Assembly (NCBI GenBank): GCA_002482535.1
Contig: DLGE01000007.1
Span: forward strand, 62,001-126,000
Origin: Peptococcaceae bacterium UBA7702
GTDB lineage: Bacteria > Bacillota > Dehalobacteriia > UBA7702
Reading direction: 5' to 3'
Length of the DNA: 64,000 nucleotides
Positions 22,463-31,306 of this stretch are shown here, piece by piece. The notes beneath the pieces are model-generated. The model did not search any database. It worked only from the letters and a program-made list of their open reading frames with translations, and was not told the origin of the DNA. Every line of letters starts with the position of its first letter. The first letter of the stretch is position 1. The position numbers and the translations under genes were made by a program.

Positions 22463-23290
22463 TCATTCGCTTTTGATGGGTAAAAACAGTTCCATCAGCC
22501 ACCATTCGGTATTTTTGATACTCCAACAATCGATTACCGAGCGTTCAATCAGATCGCCCTTTAATTCAAAATGATGTTCCTTTGCCCATGTTTTCATTTT
22601 TTGGATGGTTTCATCAATGGTATCGAAAGCGCCCCGGTGATAGCAGCTCACCGCGGAAAAATCACCGATCACCACGGTCTTCAGCGTATGTTTGGCATCG
22701 GGGTGCTTTTCGATAAACAAGGTAATGTCTTCCCAATTTGTGCGGTCGCCGTCAGGGTAGGCGATATAAAGCGCCCCCAAGGTATACGTATCATCTTTCA
22801 GCAGACCGCTGCAAATCGTCGTATTGATCAACAGGTTATCGTAACGCATACCGGGGAAAAGTTCCGGACGCACCAGATAAAACCTGCGCTGCGGGAAGTA
22901 TTTTATCGTGACGGGACAGTCTTTTTGAGCCATCACTTCTTTTGTCTCGCCAATCAAATCCTGCCAGGAAGCAATGGACTCCATCATCATGCGCTGTTTT
23001 TGGATCAAACCGCCTATTTTAGCGATGCGAGCAGAGAACAGAGCATCCAAATCAGAGAGATCATCCCGCTCCAGGAGGGCCGGAATTTCTTTCAGAGAAA
23101 AGCCCATTGCCTTATAGTAATGGAGTACCGGGATATCCTGGAGGGTTTCGTTGGTATAATAGCGGTAACCGGTGTTTTCATCCACCCAATAGGGCTTGAT
23201 GACGCCGATTTCATCGTAATAACGCAGTTTCGATTGGTTGATGCCGCAGATTCTACTGATCTCACCGATGGTATATAGATTTTCCTTCAT
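22463..23290 (-). CDS. MerR-family regulator with GyrI-like effector domain (BmrR type)
   Basis: 275 residues from ATG 23290 (GGAGGTGAGG upstream). MerR HTH and wing at 1-75 (TIGEISRICGINQSKLRYYDEIG), a dimer helix to about 115, then a GyrI/BmrR-like ligand domain. Such proteins bind organic cations or drugs. There is no cysteine pattern of a metal-sensing MerR. The palindromic promoter just downstream, before the hydrolase gene, is its probable target, and the two genes may also be read through together. Confidence 0.88.
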   Translation of the reverse strand: MKENLYTIGEISRICGINQSKLRYYDEIGVIKPYWVDENTGYRYYTNETLQDIPVLHYYKAMGFSLKEIPALLERDDLSDLDALFSARIAKIGGLIQKQRMMMESIASWQDLIGETKEVMAQKDCPVTIKYFPQRRFYLVRPELFPGMRYDNLLINTTICSGLLKDDTYTLGALYIAYPDGDRTNWEDITLFIEKHPDAKHTLKTVVIGDFSAVSCYHRGAFDTIDETIQKMKTWAKEHHFELKGDLIERSVIDCWSIKNTEWWLMELFLPIKSE

Positions 23291-23335
23291 CTCCTCACCT
23301 CCCCCCGATTGTATCAAAAAGGTTTGAAAAAAGCA

Positions 23336-23362
23336 AAAACCCCTTTCAATGAAAAAAGGGAT
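23336..23362 (-). terminator. Terminator after the CPBP gene
   Basis: CCCTTT and AAAGGG arms, followed on the minus strand by GTTTTTGCTTTTTT. Confidence 0.7.
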
Positions 23363-23376
23363 AAGGGAAAACAGGT

Positions 23377-23985
23377 TTATGCTTTTTTATGATACCTCCC
23401 GGGGATCGACGCGCCCACACCATTTGAAATCAGATGAATCAGCAACGGCAGTAAGATAGATTGTGTCGCCTCGGCAAAGAAGCCCAATATTAAGCCGTAA
23501 AAAAAGGTGATGGCGATCATACCGGGATAGCGCCAGCAAGCCTTATAAAACTGCAAATGGAGGGCGAAGACTGCCGCGGAAATCACGATGGCCAGATTCA
23601 TATTCATAAAAAACGGTATCGGTAGCGCCGCGGTAAACATGGAATATTGACTTAGATGCGCAAGGAGGATGCCGCGAAAGGCCATTTCCTCAAAAACCGG
23701 GTAGGCGATGGCAAAAGCAATGCGGTCATAGATGCTTTGAGGACGAAATGAAGATAAGCCCGTAAGCAGAACGGCAATTATTGTAAAAATGAAAAAAGGC
23801 ATCCCTACCGCCACAAAATTTTCCGGTAATTGAAAAACGTAATTGTCTTTTACGATGAGGGATAAAAGAAAAACGAGAATACCCCACAAATATACCGTAT
23901 ATTTTTTATGCTTTTTCTGCAGAGGCATCTCTATCAAACGAAAAGAAAACGTCAGCAGCAGAAGCAGAAACAGTGTAACGAACAT
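23377..23985 (-). CDS. CPBP-family intramembrane metalloprotease, behind a cobalamin riboswitch
   Basis: 202 residues with about six membrane segments. EEMAFRG carries the EExxxR motif and VFALHLQFY the second-motif histidine of CPBP (Abi) glutamic/metal-type membrane proteases; a third histidine is in LLIHLISN. CPBP members process membrane peptides or protein termini. Start ATG 23985 has GAGAGGA upstream. The leader holds a cobalamin riboswitch with a consensus promoter and two terminator hairpins, so expression should fall when cobalamin is plentiful. I know of no reported cobalamin link for this family. Confidence 0.8.
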   Translation of the reverse strand: MFVTLFLLLLLTFSFRLIEMPLQKKHKKYTVYLWGILVFLLSLIVKDNYVFQLPENFVAVGMPFFIFTIIAVLLTGLSSFRPQSIYDRIAFAIAYPVFEEMAFRGILLAHLSQYSMFTAALPIPFFMNMNLAIVISAAVFALHLQFYKACWRYPGMIAITFFYGLILGFFAEATQSILLPLLIHLISNGVGASIPGRYHKKA

Positions 23986-24027
23986 CAGGCATATCCTCTC
24001 ATACGATCATTTTGTTGAAAAGCAAAA

Positions 24028-24047
24028 ACCCTCCAAAAAGGAGGGAG
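24028..24047 (-). terminator. Second hairpin in the CPBP leader
   Basis: CCCTCC and GGAGGG around five T (minus strand), followed by TTTTTGC. It lies between the riboswitch terminator and the CPBP start, so the leader holds two consecutive termination points. Confidence 0.6.
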
Positions 24048-24131
24048 GCAAGAAAAAGAAAAAAGTCCAAAGAAATCGCCGAAAAGCGATACAAAGTAGA
24101 AGCAAGAGGAGGTCATTCCATCAAGTTCAGA

Positions 24132-24167
24132 GTAAAAAAACAGCACAAAACCTCAACGGTTTTGTGC
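24132..24167 (-). terminator. Terminator of the riboswitch 4 leader
   Basis: GCACAAAACC and GGTTTTGTGC arms, five-base loop, then TGTTTTTTTAC on the minus strand. Near-ideal intrinsic terminator. Confidence 0.85.
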
Positions 24168-24203
24168 GGAATTCCCAAAACAATTTGCAAAACAGTGCAA
24201 CCA

Positions 24204-24338
24204 TCAAAGCAAGTATCCTGACTTAACTTCATCAATCTTTGCCGCCTTCTCGGTTTCCCAATGGCTTCCTGGCAAGATCTCCGTATTACAGTGGCCGTTT
24301 CCGTTGGGGATTTGCACCCCGATTCCATAACTTTGACC
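24204..24338 (-). promoter_or_regulatory. Cobalamin riboswitch 4, upstream of the CPBP gene
   Basis: P1 TCAAAG/CTTTGA; minus-strand blocks GGGGTGCAAATCCCC, GGCCACTGTAATACGG, GGGAAACCGAGAAGGC and AAGTTAAGTCAGGATAC match the class. Confidence 0.93.
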
Positions 24339-24363
24339 TTATTCAATTATTGAATTTAAAATT

Positions 24364-24392
24364 ATTATAGCAGACCGATGCTTTTCTGTCAA
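24364..24392 (-). promoter_or_regulatory. Promoter of cobalamin riboswitch 4
   Basis: TTGACA (24392-24387), 17 bp, TATAAT (24369-24364), perfect in both boxes. It overlaps the end of spoIID by no more than a few bases. Confidence 0.8.
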
Positions 24393-24395
24393 TAA

Positions 24396-25427
24396 TTATT
24401 GCGATTGAAAATTCGTAAGTTCTGTCCCTTGATAATAATAAGCAAGGATCTCCTCATAGGTATAGCCTTCCTCTGCCATGCCGTTGGCGCCATATTGACA
24501 AAGGCCGACACCGTGGCCGTAACCGGTGGTAGTGATCTTTAGCATATCCCCCTTGGGGTCCAGGCTAAACTTGGTGGAGTTGAGTCCCAGCGCCCTGCGG
24601 AAATCCGCAGCGGAAAAGGTCAGACCGGCATAAGTCACCGATTGCACCCGGCCGCTATCGGTCTCCCCGGAGGCTTCCGGTACTTCCGATACCTTTTCCC
24701 CAGAGGCCACGGCAATACAGGGTGAAGTGCCGTCTCCCAAAAGCCAGGGCAGATCCGCCAAAGCAACCTCTACGGTCTCTTCGTAGCGGGACGCGTCTTT
24801 ATCCCAGCGGCAGGCGACGCTTTGGAGATAGGGATAATCGGTACCCCAAACTTCCTTGGCGGAAGCCGTCTTACCACCACAGGTGGAACAGTAATAAGTG
24901 TAAGCGATCTCGCCGTCGTAGGTCAAAATCTGATTGCCTGTTGATGTCACGGCGTCGCTGATTTTCTGATATTTTGTGTTAAAATCACTGCCCCAGGTCT
25001 CCTTCAAGGTTTCCGTATCGTAATAGGCCTGACAGTGGCCGGAGTCGTCACAAAGATCACCGTGGTCAGGATCGGCAGCCCAGGAATTGTCGGCCATTTT
25101 ACGCAAAGCGTAGGTACGGGCGATCACGGCTTGAGCTTTCAACGCTTCCTCCGCGAAATTCACCGGCATTTCTGCCGACACAACGCCGATGACATAGGTC
25201 TGTAGATCCATTGTTTCGATTTTTCCGGTTTCCGTGCGCAGCAGGGAAACGGTGACCTCCTCTGTCCCCTGTTCCGTATAGGGCGCCGGTTCCACCGGGG
25301 TTTCCTCCCGGCCCTGGGAAAAATAAACCTGCGTCAATAAAAAGGCGCAGGGAAAAAGAATCAAAAGCCAGATCCACTGTAGCATCTGAGGGCGGCGGCC
25401 ATACCGTCGCCGGAATCGATATCTCAC
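24396..25427 (-). CDS. spoIID: Stage II sporulation protein D (peptidoglycan lytic enzyme)
   Basis: 343 residues. One N-terminal membrane segment (MLQWIWLLILFPCAFLL), then the SpoIID domain: YVIGVVSAEMP contains the catalytic glutamate region, and RTYAL, GLCQYGANGM and YYQGTELTN are family blocks. SpoIID is the lytic transglycosylase of the engulfment machine with SpoIIP and SpoIIM. The start is GTG 25427 behind AAGGAGG. It follows ywmB by 47 bases, the same order as in Bacillus, though without murA between. Confidence 0.9.
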   Translation of the reverse strand: MRYRFRRRYGRRPQMLQWIWLLILFPCAFLLTQVYFSQGREETPVEPAPYTEQGTEEVTVSLLRTETGKIETMDLQTYVIGVVSAEMPVNFAEEALKAQAVIARTYALRKMADNSWAADPDHGDLCDDSGHCQAYYDTETLKETWGSDFNTKYQKISDAVTSTGNQILTYDGEIAYTYYCSTCGGKTASAKEVWGTDYPYLQSVACRWDKDASRYEETVEVALADLPWLLGDGTSPCIAVASGEKVSEVPEASGETDSGRVQSVTYAGLTFSAADFRRALGLNSTKFSLDPKGDMLKITTTGYGHGVGLCQYGANGMAEEGYTYEEILAYYYQGTELTNFQSQ

Positions 25428-25474
25428 GCTCCCGCCTCCTTCTCTCTATTCTATGAACGGGAAGGATCGTTATG

Positions 25475-26260
25475 TCAGAAATCGGAGAAAACCACAGGAG
25501 AGCCGATATAGATGATGGTGGACTGATCTTGCTCATTGTCGGACAGCGCCACCTGTAAATTGATTTTACGGTTGTCGGAAGTGATGCTGTTAGAGATCAG
25601 CTCCGTATAGCCGCTGTAGCTGACGTAACCGTCGTCGCTGATCTTTTCTTCAATTTTTCCGTCCAAAGCTTTAAAAATTGCCTTGGCGATCTTCTTCTTT
25701 TCCCGTTTTGATTTCAATTCGTCATATTCACCTTCAATCAACAGGGAAGGCTCACTTTTTGAGGAAACTGCGGCAAAGATCGTGCCGAGATACGTATCGA
25801 CTTCATCGATATCGCGAACATCCTGCTCATCGCTGAGATTGACGATGAGATACGTTTCACTGCCGCTGGCCTCATCGGCCATACTCTGTAACACCAGGTC
25901 CATCTCGTAGCCCTGTTCCGTATTGCCAAACACCGTAATACCGGCATAGGACTGATCATCGTACTCGTCAATGGACAAGAGATCGTCATCACCGAGAACT
26001 TCCTTGATGCTTTCATAAAAGGAAAACAGTTCTTCTCCGCCGTGGAATACAGTGTCGATTTGGCACCAGCCTTGTGCTGTGATGCAGGTAAAATCAGCCT
26101 CGCTTTCTTTGAACGCCGTCAAAAGCGGCTTATCGACTACCGCCGACGCCTCTTCCGCAGAGGGCAGTTTCATCAGCGTCATCAAAAAGGTGCAGGCGAT
26201 CAAGGCGATGAAGAGACCGATCACGATCAGTTGATTTTTGCGATTATTATATTTTGCCAT
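25475..26260 (-). CDS. YwmB-like protein
   Basis: 261 residues from ATG 26260. An N-terminal membrane anchor (LIVIGLFIALIACTFL), then an extracytoplasmic domain. The family places this gene between atpC and spoIID in Firmicutes, and the C-terminal ISTIIYIGSP-like block fits. Its role is uncertain; the structure known for YwmB resembles a TATA-binding fold. The ribosome site GGGAGG is inside the 3' arm of a 10-bp hairpin (26268-26298), so translation may be controlled. Confidence 0.7.
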   Translation of the reverse strand: MAKYNNRKNQLIVIGLFIALIACTFLMTLMKLPSAEEASAVVDKPLLTAFKESEADFTCITAQGWCQIDTVFHGGEELFSFYESIKEVLGDDDLLSIDEYDDQSYAGITVFGNTEQGYEMDLVLQSMADEASGSETYLIVNLSDEQDVRDIDEVDTYLGTIFAAVSSKSEPSLLIEGEYDELKSKREKKKIAKAIFKALDGKIEEKISDDGYVSYSGYTELISNSITSDNRKINLQVALSDNEQDQSTIIYIGSPVVFSDF

Positions 26261-26267
26261 AAAATAA

Positions 26268-26298
26268 CCTCCCAATGGCAGTATTTACCAATGGGAGG
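26268..26298 (-). promoter_or_regulatory. Hairpin that buries the ywmB ribosome site
   Basis: Arms CCTCCCAATGG and CCAATGGGAGG pair with one mismatch. On the minus strand the 3' arm holds GGGAGG, and TTATTTT follows, so the structure could act as terminator or as translation block. Confidence 0.55.
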
Positions 26299-26357
26299 AA
26301 AAATATACAAAAAAGTGCTTATCCATCAAGTAGTCTGAAAAACATCATCATGAGAAA

Positions 26358-26390
26358 AGTCGGCTTCTGCTGTTTAGTCAGAAACCGACT
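26358..26390. terminator. Terminator of the ATP synthase operon
   Basis: AGTCGG CTTCTG ... CAGAA A CCGACT stem, with CCCTTTTTG on the plus strand and TTTCTC on the minus. The GGCTTCTG core recurs in terminators at 42368 and 56650. Confidence 0.7.
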
Positions 26391-26430
26391 CCCTTTTTGT
26401 GGGGCCTCTTTTTTGAAAAGCACCACTGTT

Positions 26431-26844
26431 TTATTTTTCGGTTTTGGCGATTTTAATTCTCAGAATCGCTCTTTTCAGCGCCAATTCCGCCCGCAGAGCG
26501 TCGAAATCGGGAGCGGGATTGGCGAGGCGTTCTTCCGCCCGCGCCTTGGCTTTTTCAGCCCTCACCACATCGATATCCTCACTTCTTTCGGCGGATTTCG
26601 CCAAGACCACCGCTTTATCGTCGCAAACGTCGAGAAAACCGCCGGAGATAAAGAAAATCTCCTGCTTACCGTCGCCACTGTCGACGCTGAGTTCGCCAAC
26701 GTCAAGGGCGGTTACAATAGGCGTATGGCGGGGATAGATCCCGATGCCGCCGACCATGGCGGGGGCGTGAAGGTAATAAACATCGGCAGAATAGATTTTT
26801 TTCTCGGGGGTTACAATCTCCAGAGAGATGCGTTTATCTGTCAT
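26431..26844 (-). CDS. atpC: ATP synthase epsilon subunit
   Basis: 137 residues. An N-terminal beta-sandwich (LEIVTPEKKIYSADV, GIYPRHTPIVTAL) and C-terminal helices (SEDIDVVRAEKAKARAEERL). Links the rotor shaft to the catalytic head and inhibits ATPase activity. GGAAG before ATG 26844. Last gene of the atp operon, two bases after atpD. Confidence 0.96.
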   Translation of the reverse strand: MTDKRISLEIVTPEKKIYSADVYYLHAPAMVGGIGIYPRHTPIVTALDVGELSVDSGDGKQEIFFISGGFLDVCDDKAVVLAKSAERSEDIDVVRAEKAKARAEERLANPAPDFDALRAELALKRAILRIKIAKTEK

Positions 26845-26846
26845 GA

Positions 26847-28274
26847 TTATTCACTTCCTTCGAGCTTTTTCGCCTTTTCTACCGCGTCTTCGATGGTACC
26901 CACAAGCAGGAAGGCCTGTTCGGGCAGATCGTCGTGTTTCCCTTCAAGGATTTCCTTGAAGCCGCGGATCGTTTCTTTCAAAGGAACGTATTTCCCTTCC
27001 ATACCGGTAAACTGTTCGGCGACGTGGAAGGGCTGGGAGAGGAATCTTTGGATCTTACGCGCTCTGGACACGGTGAGCTTATCCTCGTCGGATAATTCAT
27101 CCATACCGAGAATGGCGATGATATCCTGCAATTCCGTATAGCGCTGGAGCACCATCTGTACGGCGCGGGCCGTGCTGTAATGCTCTTCCCCTAAAATATG
27201 GGGTTCCAGAATTCTGGAGGTGGAGTCCAAGGGGTCAACAGCGGGATAGATCCCCAATTCCACGATTTTACGGGAAAGCACGGTGGTGGCGTCCAAGTGA
27301 GAAAACGCGGTGGCCGGAGCGGGGTCGGTCAAGTCATCGGCGGGCACGTAGATGGCCTGCACCGAGGTGATGGACCCTTTCTTGGTGGAAGTAATTCTTT
27401 CCTGCAAAGCGCCCATTTCCGAAGCCAGGGTCGGTTGGTAACCAACGGCGGAAGGCATACGGCCGAGGAGCGCGGATACTTCAGAACCGGCTTGGGTGAA
27501 ACGGAAAATGTTATCAATGAAGAGCAGCACGTCCTGGCCGGCTTCATCACGGAAATATTCCGCTAAAGTCAAACCGGTCAGACCGACGCGCAGACGCGCC
27601 CCGGGGGGTTCGTTCATCTGCCCGAATACCATGGCGGTTTTTTCGATAACACCGCTTTCTTTCATTTCGTTGTAAAGGTCGTTTCCTTCACGGGTTCTTT
27701 CGCCGACGCCGGAGAAAACGGAGTAGCCGCCGTGTTCATAGGCGATGTTGCGGATCAGTTCCATAATCAGAACGGTTTTGCCAACGCCAGCACCGCCAAA
27801 GAGGCCGATCTTGCCCCCTTTGGAGTAGGGGCAGAGCAAGTCCACAACTTTGATCCCGGTTTCCAGCATTTCCGTGGAGGGCTCCAATTCTTCAAAAGTA
27901 GGGGCGTCTCTGTGGATGGGATATTTCGTTTCACATTCCACAGGCTCACCGCCGTCGATGACGTCACCGATGACGTTGAACATACGGCCCAGTGTCTTTT
28001 CCCCAACATTGATGGTGATCGGCGCGCCGGTATCGGTCACTTTGACACCGCGCTGGAGACCATCGGTGGAGGAAAGGGCGACGGCACGTACGGTGTCGTT
28101 ACCCAAATGCTGCATAACTTCAAGAGTGATGTTGATGTTCAGGCCACGGGATTCCTCCCTGTCCTGATCAGCACTGTTGATTTTAAGCGCATTATAGATT
28201 TCCGGCAGCTGTCCTGGTGGAAAAGAGATGTCCACGACGGCGCCGATGACTTCTTTTACAATTCCTAATGACAC
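26847..28274 (-). CDS. atpD: ATP synthase beta subunit
   Basis: 475 residues with P-loop GGAGVGKTV, the catalytic-glutamate region GVGERTREGNDLY, and the VPADDLTDPAP block. Catalytic subunit of F1. The start is GTG 28274: AAGGAGG lies at normal distance before it, while the in-frame ATG at 28292 coincides with that ribosome site. Confidence 0.98.
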   Translation of the reverse strand: MSLGIVKEVIGAVVDISFPPGQLPEIYNALKINSADQDREESRGLNINITLEVMQHLGNDTVRAVALSSTDGLQRGVKVTDTGAPITINVGEKTLGRMFNVIGDVIDGGEPVECETKYPIHRDAPTFEELEPSTEMLETGIKVVDLLCPYSKGGKIGLFGGAGVGKTVLIMELIRNIAYEHGGYSVFSGVGERTREGNDLYNEMKESGVIEKTAMVFGQMNEPPGARLRVGLTGLTLAEYFRDEAGQDVLLFIDNIFRFTQAGSEVSALLGRMPSAVGYQPTLASEMGALQERITSTKKGSITSVQAIYVPADDLTDPAPATAFSHLDATTVLSRKIVELGIYPAVDPLDSTSRILEPHILGEEHYSTARAVQMVLQRYTELQDIIAILGMDELSDEDKLTVSRARKIQRFLSQPFHVAEQFTGMEGKYVPLKETIRGFKEILEGKHDDLPEQAFLLVGTIEDAVEKAKKLEGSE

Positions 28275-28322
28275 CTTATAAACCTCCTTCAAAAGTTGAT
28301 AAAGGTCTTTCGACTGATCAAA

Positions 28323-29195
28323 TTATTCGAGAGCGGCCGCGCCGCTGACGATTTCGGTAATTTCTGTGGTAATAGCAGCTTGTCGTGCTCTGTTCAAAGT
28401 CAGAGTCAGGCTTTGAATGAGTTCGTTGGCGTTGTCCGTCGCCGCGCTCATCGCCGTCATCTTGGAACCGAGCTCACTGGCTTTGGATTCAATGAGCGCA
28501 CCGTAAATCAGTGTTTCCACGTAAGCCGGGAGCAGCACGTTCAACACTTCCTCTTCCCCTGGTTCGAAAATATAATCAGAGCTAATGCCTTTTTCTTCGG
28601 CATCTGCCGTTTCTGCTTTGGCTTCCTGTTCGATGGGAAGCAATTTCAAATCAGTGGGGGTGTTGGACATGGCGGAGCGGAAACGGCTGAAGATCAAATG
28701 AACTTCGTCGTATTCCCCTTCGGCATACATGCGAATGACGTCGCCGGCAATGGTTCTGGCCAAAACGAAACCGGGGGAATCGCCGTTGCCGACAAATTCA
28801 TCGGCAATGTTGTAGCCGCGTTTTTTGAAATAATCGCGGCCCTTTTTCCCTACGGCCAAGATGGCGCAGTCTTCTTCGCGCTTTTTGACGGTTTTTTCAC
28901 ACAATTTGATCAAATTGGTGTTAAAGCCGCCGCAAAGACCGGCGTCGGCGGTAACGAGAACGTAAAGCACATTTTTGACTTCTTCTCTCTTTTCCTGAAG
29001 CGGATGAGAGGAGCAGCCTTTTTCGGAAAGGTTACCCAAAACCTCACGTATTTTTCCGGCGTAAGGCCTGGCCGCTATTACGACAGACTGAGCTCTGCGC
29101 AGTTTCGCCGAAGCAACCATTTTCATGGCTTTCGTAATCTGCCCGGTACTTTCGATACTGCGGATGCTGCGTCTGATATCACTCATGCTTGCCAT
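28323..29195 (-). CDS. atpG: ATP synthase gamma subunit
   Basis: 290 residues. The N-terminal IRRSIRSIESTGQITKAMKMV and C-terminal LTLNRARQAAITTEITEIV are the coiled-coil halves of the F1 rotor shaft. An insertion rich in Glu and Ala near 195-210 is tolerated in this part. Start ATG 29195 with AAGGTGG upstream. Confidence 0.96.
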   Translation of the reverse strand: MASMSDIRRSIRSIESTGQITKAMKMVASAKLRRAQSVVIAARPYAGKIREVLGNLSEKGCSSHPLQEKREEVKNVLYVLVTADAGLCGGFNTNLIKLCEKTVKKREEDCAILAVGKKGRDYFKKRGYNIADEFVGNGDSPGFVLARTIAGDVIRMYAEGEYDEVHLIFSRFRSAMSNTPTDLKLLPIEQEAKAETADAEEKGISSDYIFEPGEEEVLNVLLPAYVETLIYGALIESKASELGSKMTAMSAATDNANELIQSLTLTLNRARQAAITTEITEIVSGAAALE

Positions 29196-29236
29196 ATGGA
29201 TTCACCACCTTTCCGTATCTTCCTACATTGGCTAAG

Positions 29237-30745
29237 TTATTGTACGAAGCCTTCTTTGAACTGGCCGATTGCCTTTTTCAAAGCCGCTTTCGTTTCGTCG
29301 GAAATCTTTCCGTCCTTCTTCAATGTATCAAAGATATCGGAATGATTGGTATGGATATCCTGCAGCATTTGTCTTTCGAATTCGAGAACTTTATCAACGG
29401 GGATGCTATCCAAGAATCCGTTGCCGCCGGCAAAAATGGAGATGACCTGATCGGTGACGTCCATCGGGGCATACTGATTCTGTTTTAAGAGTTCCGTCAT
29501 TCTTTCCCCACGGGCTAACGTCGCGGCGGTGGCTTTATCCAGATCGGAGCCGAACTGGGAGAAAGCGGCCAATTCACGGTATTGGGCAAGATCCATACGG
29601 AGGGAACCGGCAACCTGTTTCATGGCCTTCACCTGGGCGGAACCGCCGACGCGGGAAACGGAGATACCAACGTTAATGGCGGGACGGATCCCGGCATTGA
29701 ATAAATCGGTGGTCAGGAAGATCTGACCGTCGGTGATGGAAATCACGTTGGTGGGAATGTATGCGGAAACGTCGCCGGCTTTTGTTTCGATGATGGGCAG
29801 CGCCGTCATAGAGCCGCCGCCGAAGTCGTCGTTGAGTTTTGCGGCACGTTCCAGCAAACGGGAATGGAGATAGAAAACATCCCCAGGATATGCTTCACGC
29901 CCGGGCGGACGCTTGAGCAGCAAGGAGAGTTCGCGGTAAGCGACGGCCTGTTTCGAGAGGTCATCGTAAACGATCAACACCGCTTTGCCATTATACATGA
30001 AATATTCACCCATGGCGGCACCGGCATAAGGCGCCAGGTAAAGCATGGGCGCCGGTTCGGAAGCGGAAGCGGAAACGACGATGGTATAATCCATAGCGCC
30101 GTTTTCTTCCAGTTTCGCCACAACCGACGATACCGTGGAGGCTTTCTGACCGATCGCAACATAGATGCAGATCACGTCTTGCCCTCTCTGATTGATGATG
30201 GTATCAATGGCGATGGCTGTTTTACCGGTTTGTCTGTCGCCAATGATCAGTTCGCGTTGGCCGCGGCCAATGGGAACCATGGAGTCGATCGCCTTCAAAC
30301 CGGTCTGCATCGGTTCGTAAACGGAACGACGAGTAATAACCCCAGGAGCCAAGAATTCAACGGGACGATGTTCAGTTGCTTTGATTTCCCCTTTGCCGTC
30401 CAAAGGCTGACCCAAAGTATTGACAACGCGGCCAATCAAGGTTTCCCCCACGGGAACTTCCATGATTCTGCCGGTTCTTTTTACCTGATCGCCTTCTTCA
30501 ATATCGGTATAGGGTCCAAGGATAACGCAACCAATGTTGTCTTCTTCCAGGTTCATGACCATACCCATGACACCGTTGGAAAACTCCAGGAGTTCGTTAA
30601 ACATGGCATTTTCGAGGCCATAAATACGCGCAATGCCGTCGCCGACGGTGATCACTGTACCGACTTCCGATACCTCCACCGCAGCCTCATAATTTTCGAT
30701 CTGCTTTTTTAATATCGAGCTGATCTCTTCCGGCCTGATGCTCAT
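29237..30745 (-). CDS. atpA: ATP synthase alpha subunit
   Basis: 502 residues with P-loop GDRQTGKT and the family block PAINVGISVSRVGGSAQ. Non-catalytic nucleotide-binding subunit of F1. AGGGGTG before ATG 30745, 18 bases after atpH. Confidence 0.98.
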   Translation of the reverse strand: MSIRPEEISSILKKQIENYEAAVEVSEVGTVITVGDGIARIYGLENAMFNELLEFSNGVMGMVMNLEEDNIGCVILGPYTDIEEGDQVKRTGRIMEVPVGETLIGRVVNTLGQPLDGKGEIKATEHRPVEFLAPGVITRRSVYEPMQTGLKAIDSMVPIGRGQRELIIGDRQTGKTAIAIDTIINQRGQDVICIYVAIGQKASTVSSVVAKLEENGAMDYTIVVSASASEPAPMLYLAPYAGAAMGEYFMYNGKAVLIVYDDLSKQAVAYRELSLLLKRPPGREAYPGDVFYLHSRLLERAAKLNDDFGGGSMTALPIIETKAGDVSAYIPTNVISITDGQIFLTTDLFNAGIRPAINVGISVSRVGGSAQVKAMKQVAGSLRMDLAQYRELAAFSQFGSDLDKATAATLARGERMTELLKQNQYAPMDVTDQVISIFAGGNGFLDSIPVDKVLEFERQMLQDIHTNHSDIFDTLKKDGKISDETKAALKKAIGQFKEGFVQ

Positions 30746-30763
30746 TAACTTTTCACCCCTAAC

Positions 30764-31306
30764 TTATAACACTGTTTCTTTTAAAGAATCGCTCAATTGC
30801 TTCAAATGATGGGCTACGGAACCGTCGTAAACAGTATCGCCAATGCGCACTTGTACGCCGCCGATGAGAGCGGCATCCACCGCGGTTTCAGCTTTCACCG
30901 TCTGTTCCATAAGCTTGGAGAACTTATCTTCGATCTTACCAACCTGTTCGTCGGTGAGAGGAACCGCAGATTTGACCACGGCATGAAGAATATTTGCCTG
31001 TTCTTCCAGAAGAGCCATATAGCTTTCACACATTGACAGAAGAGAGTCGGCCCGGTTTTTGTCCAACACGAGATTGACAAAATTCCTCACCAGGGGATCC
31101 ATATCGGCGATGATCACACTCATGGCGTTTTTCTTATCGGAGTTTTGAATCGCCTGATTGGAAAGCATTTCGGTAACTTCTCTGCTTTCGTCCAACAATG
31201 CGGCAAGCTCTTTTAAATTTTCAGCGAAAATCTCAGATTTGCCCTGTTCCGTACCAATGTCATAGAGAGCCTTCGCATATTTTTTTGCTACTGTTCTGTC
31301 TGTCAT
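30764..31306 (-). CDS. atpH: ATP synthase delta subunit
   Basis: 180 residues. The N-terminal VAKKYAKALYDIG and the C-terminal GGVQVRIGDTVYDGSV are diagnostic of OSCP/delta, the stator link between b and alpha. Its ATG overlaps the atpF stop codon (ATGA). Confidence 0.95.
   Translation of the reverse strand: MTDRTVAKKYAKALYDIGTEQGKSEIFAENLKELAALLDESREVTEMLSNQAIQNSDKKNAMSVIIADMDPLVRNFVNLVLDKNRADSLLSMCESYMALLEEQANILHAVVKSAVPLTDEQVGKIEDKFSKLMEQTVKAETAVDAALIGGVQVRIGDTVYDGSVAHHLKQLSDSLKETVL

Noticed and set aside
28274..28292. ATG start for atpD at 28292
   Set aside because: That ATG coincides with the AAGGAGG ribosome site; the GTG at 28274 gives the normal N-terminus.
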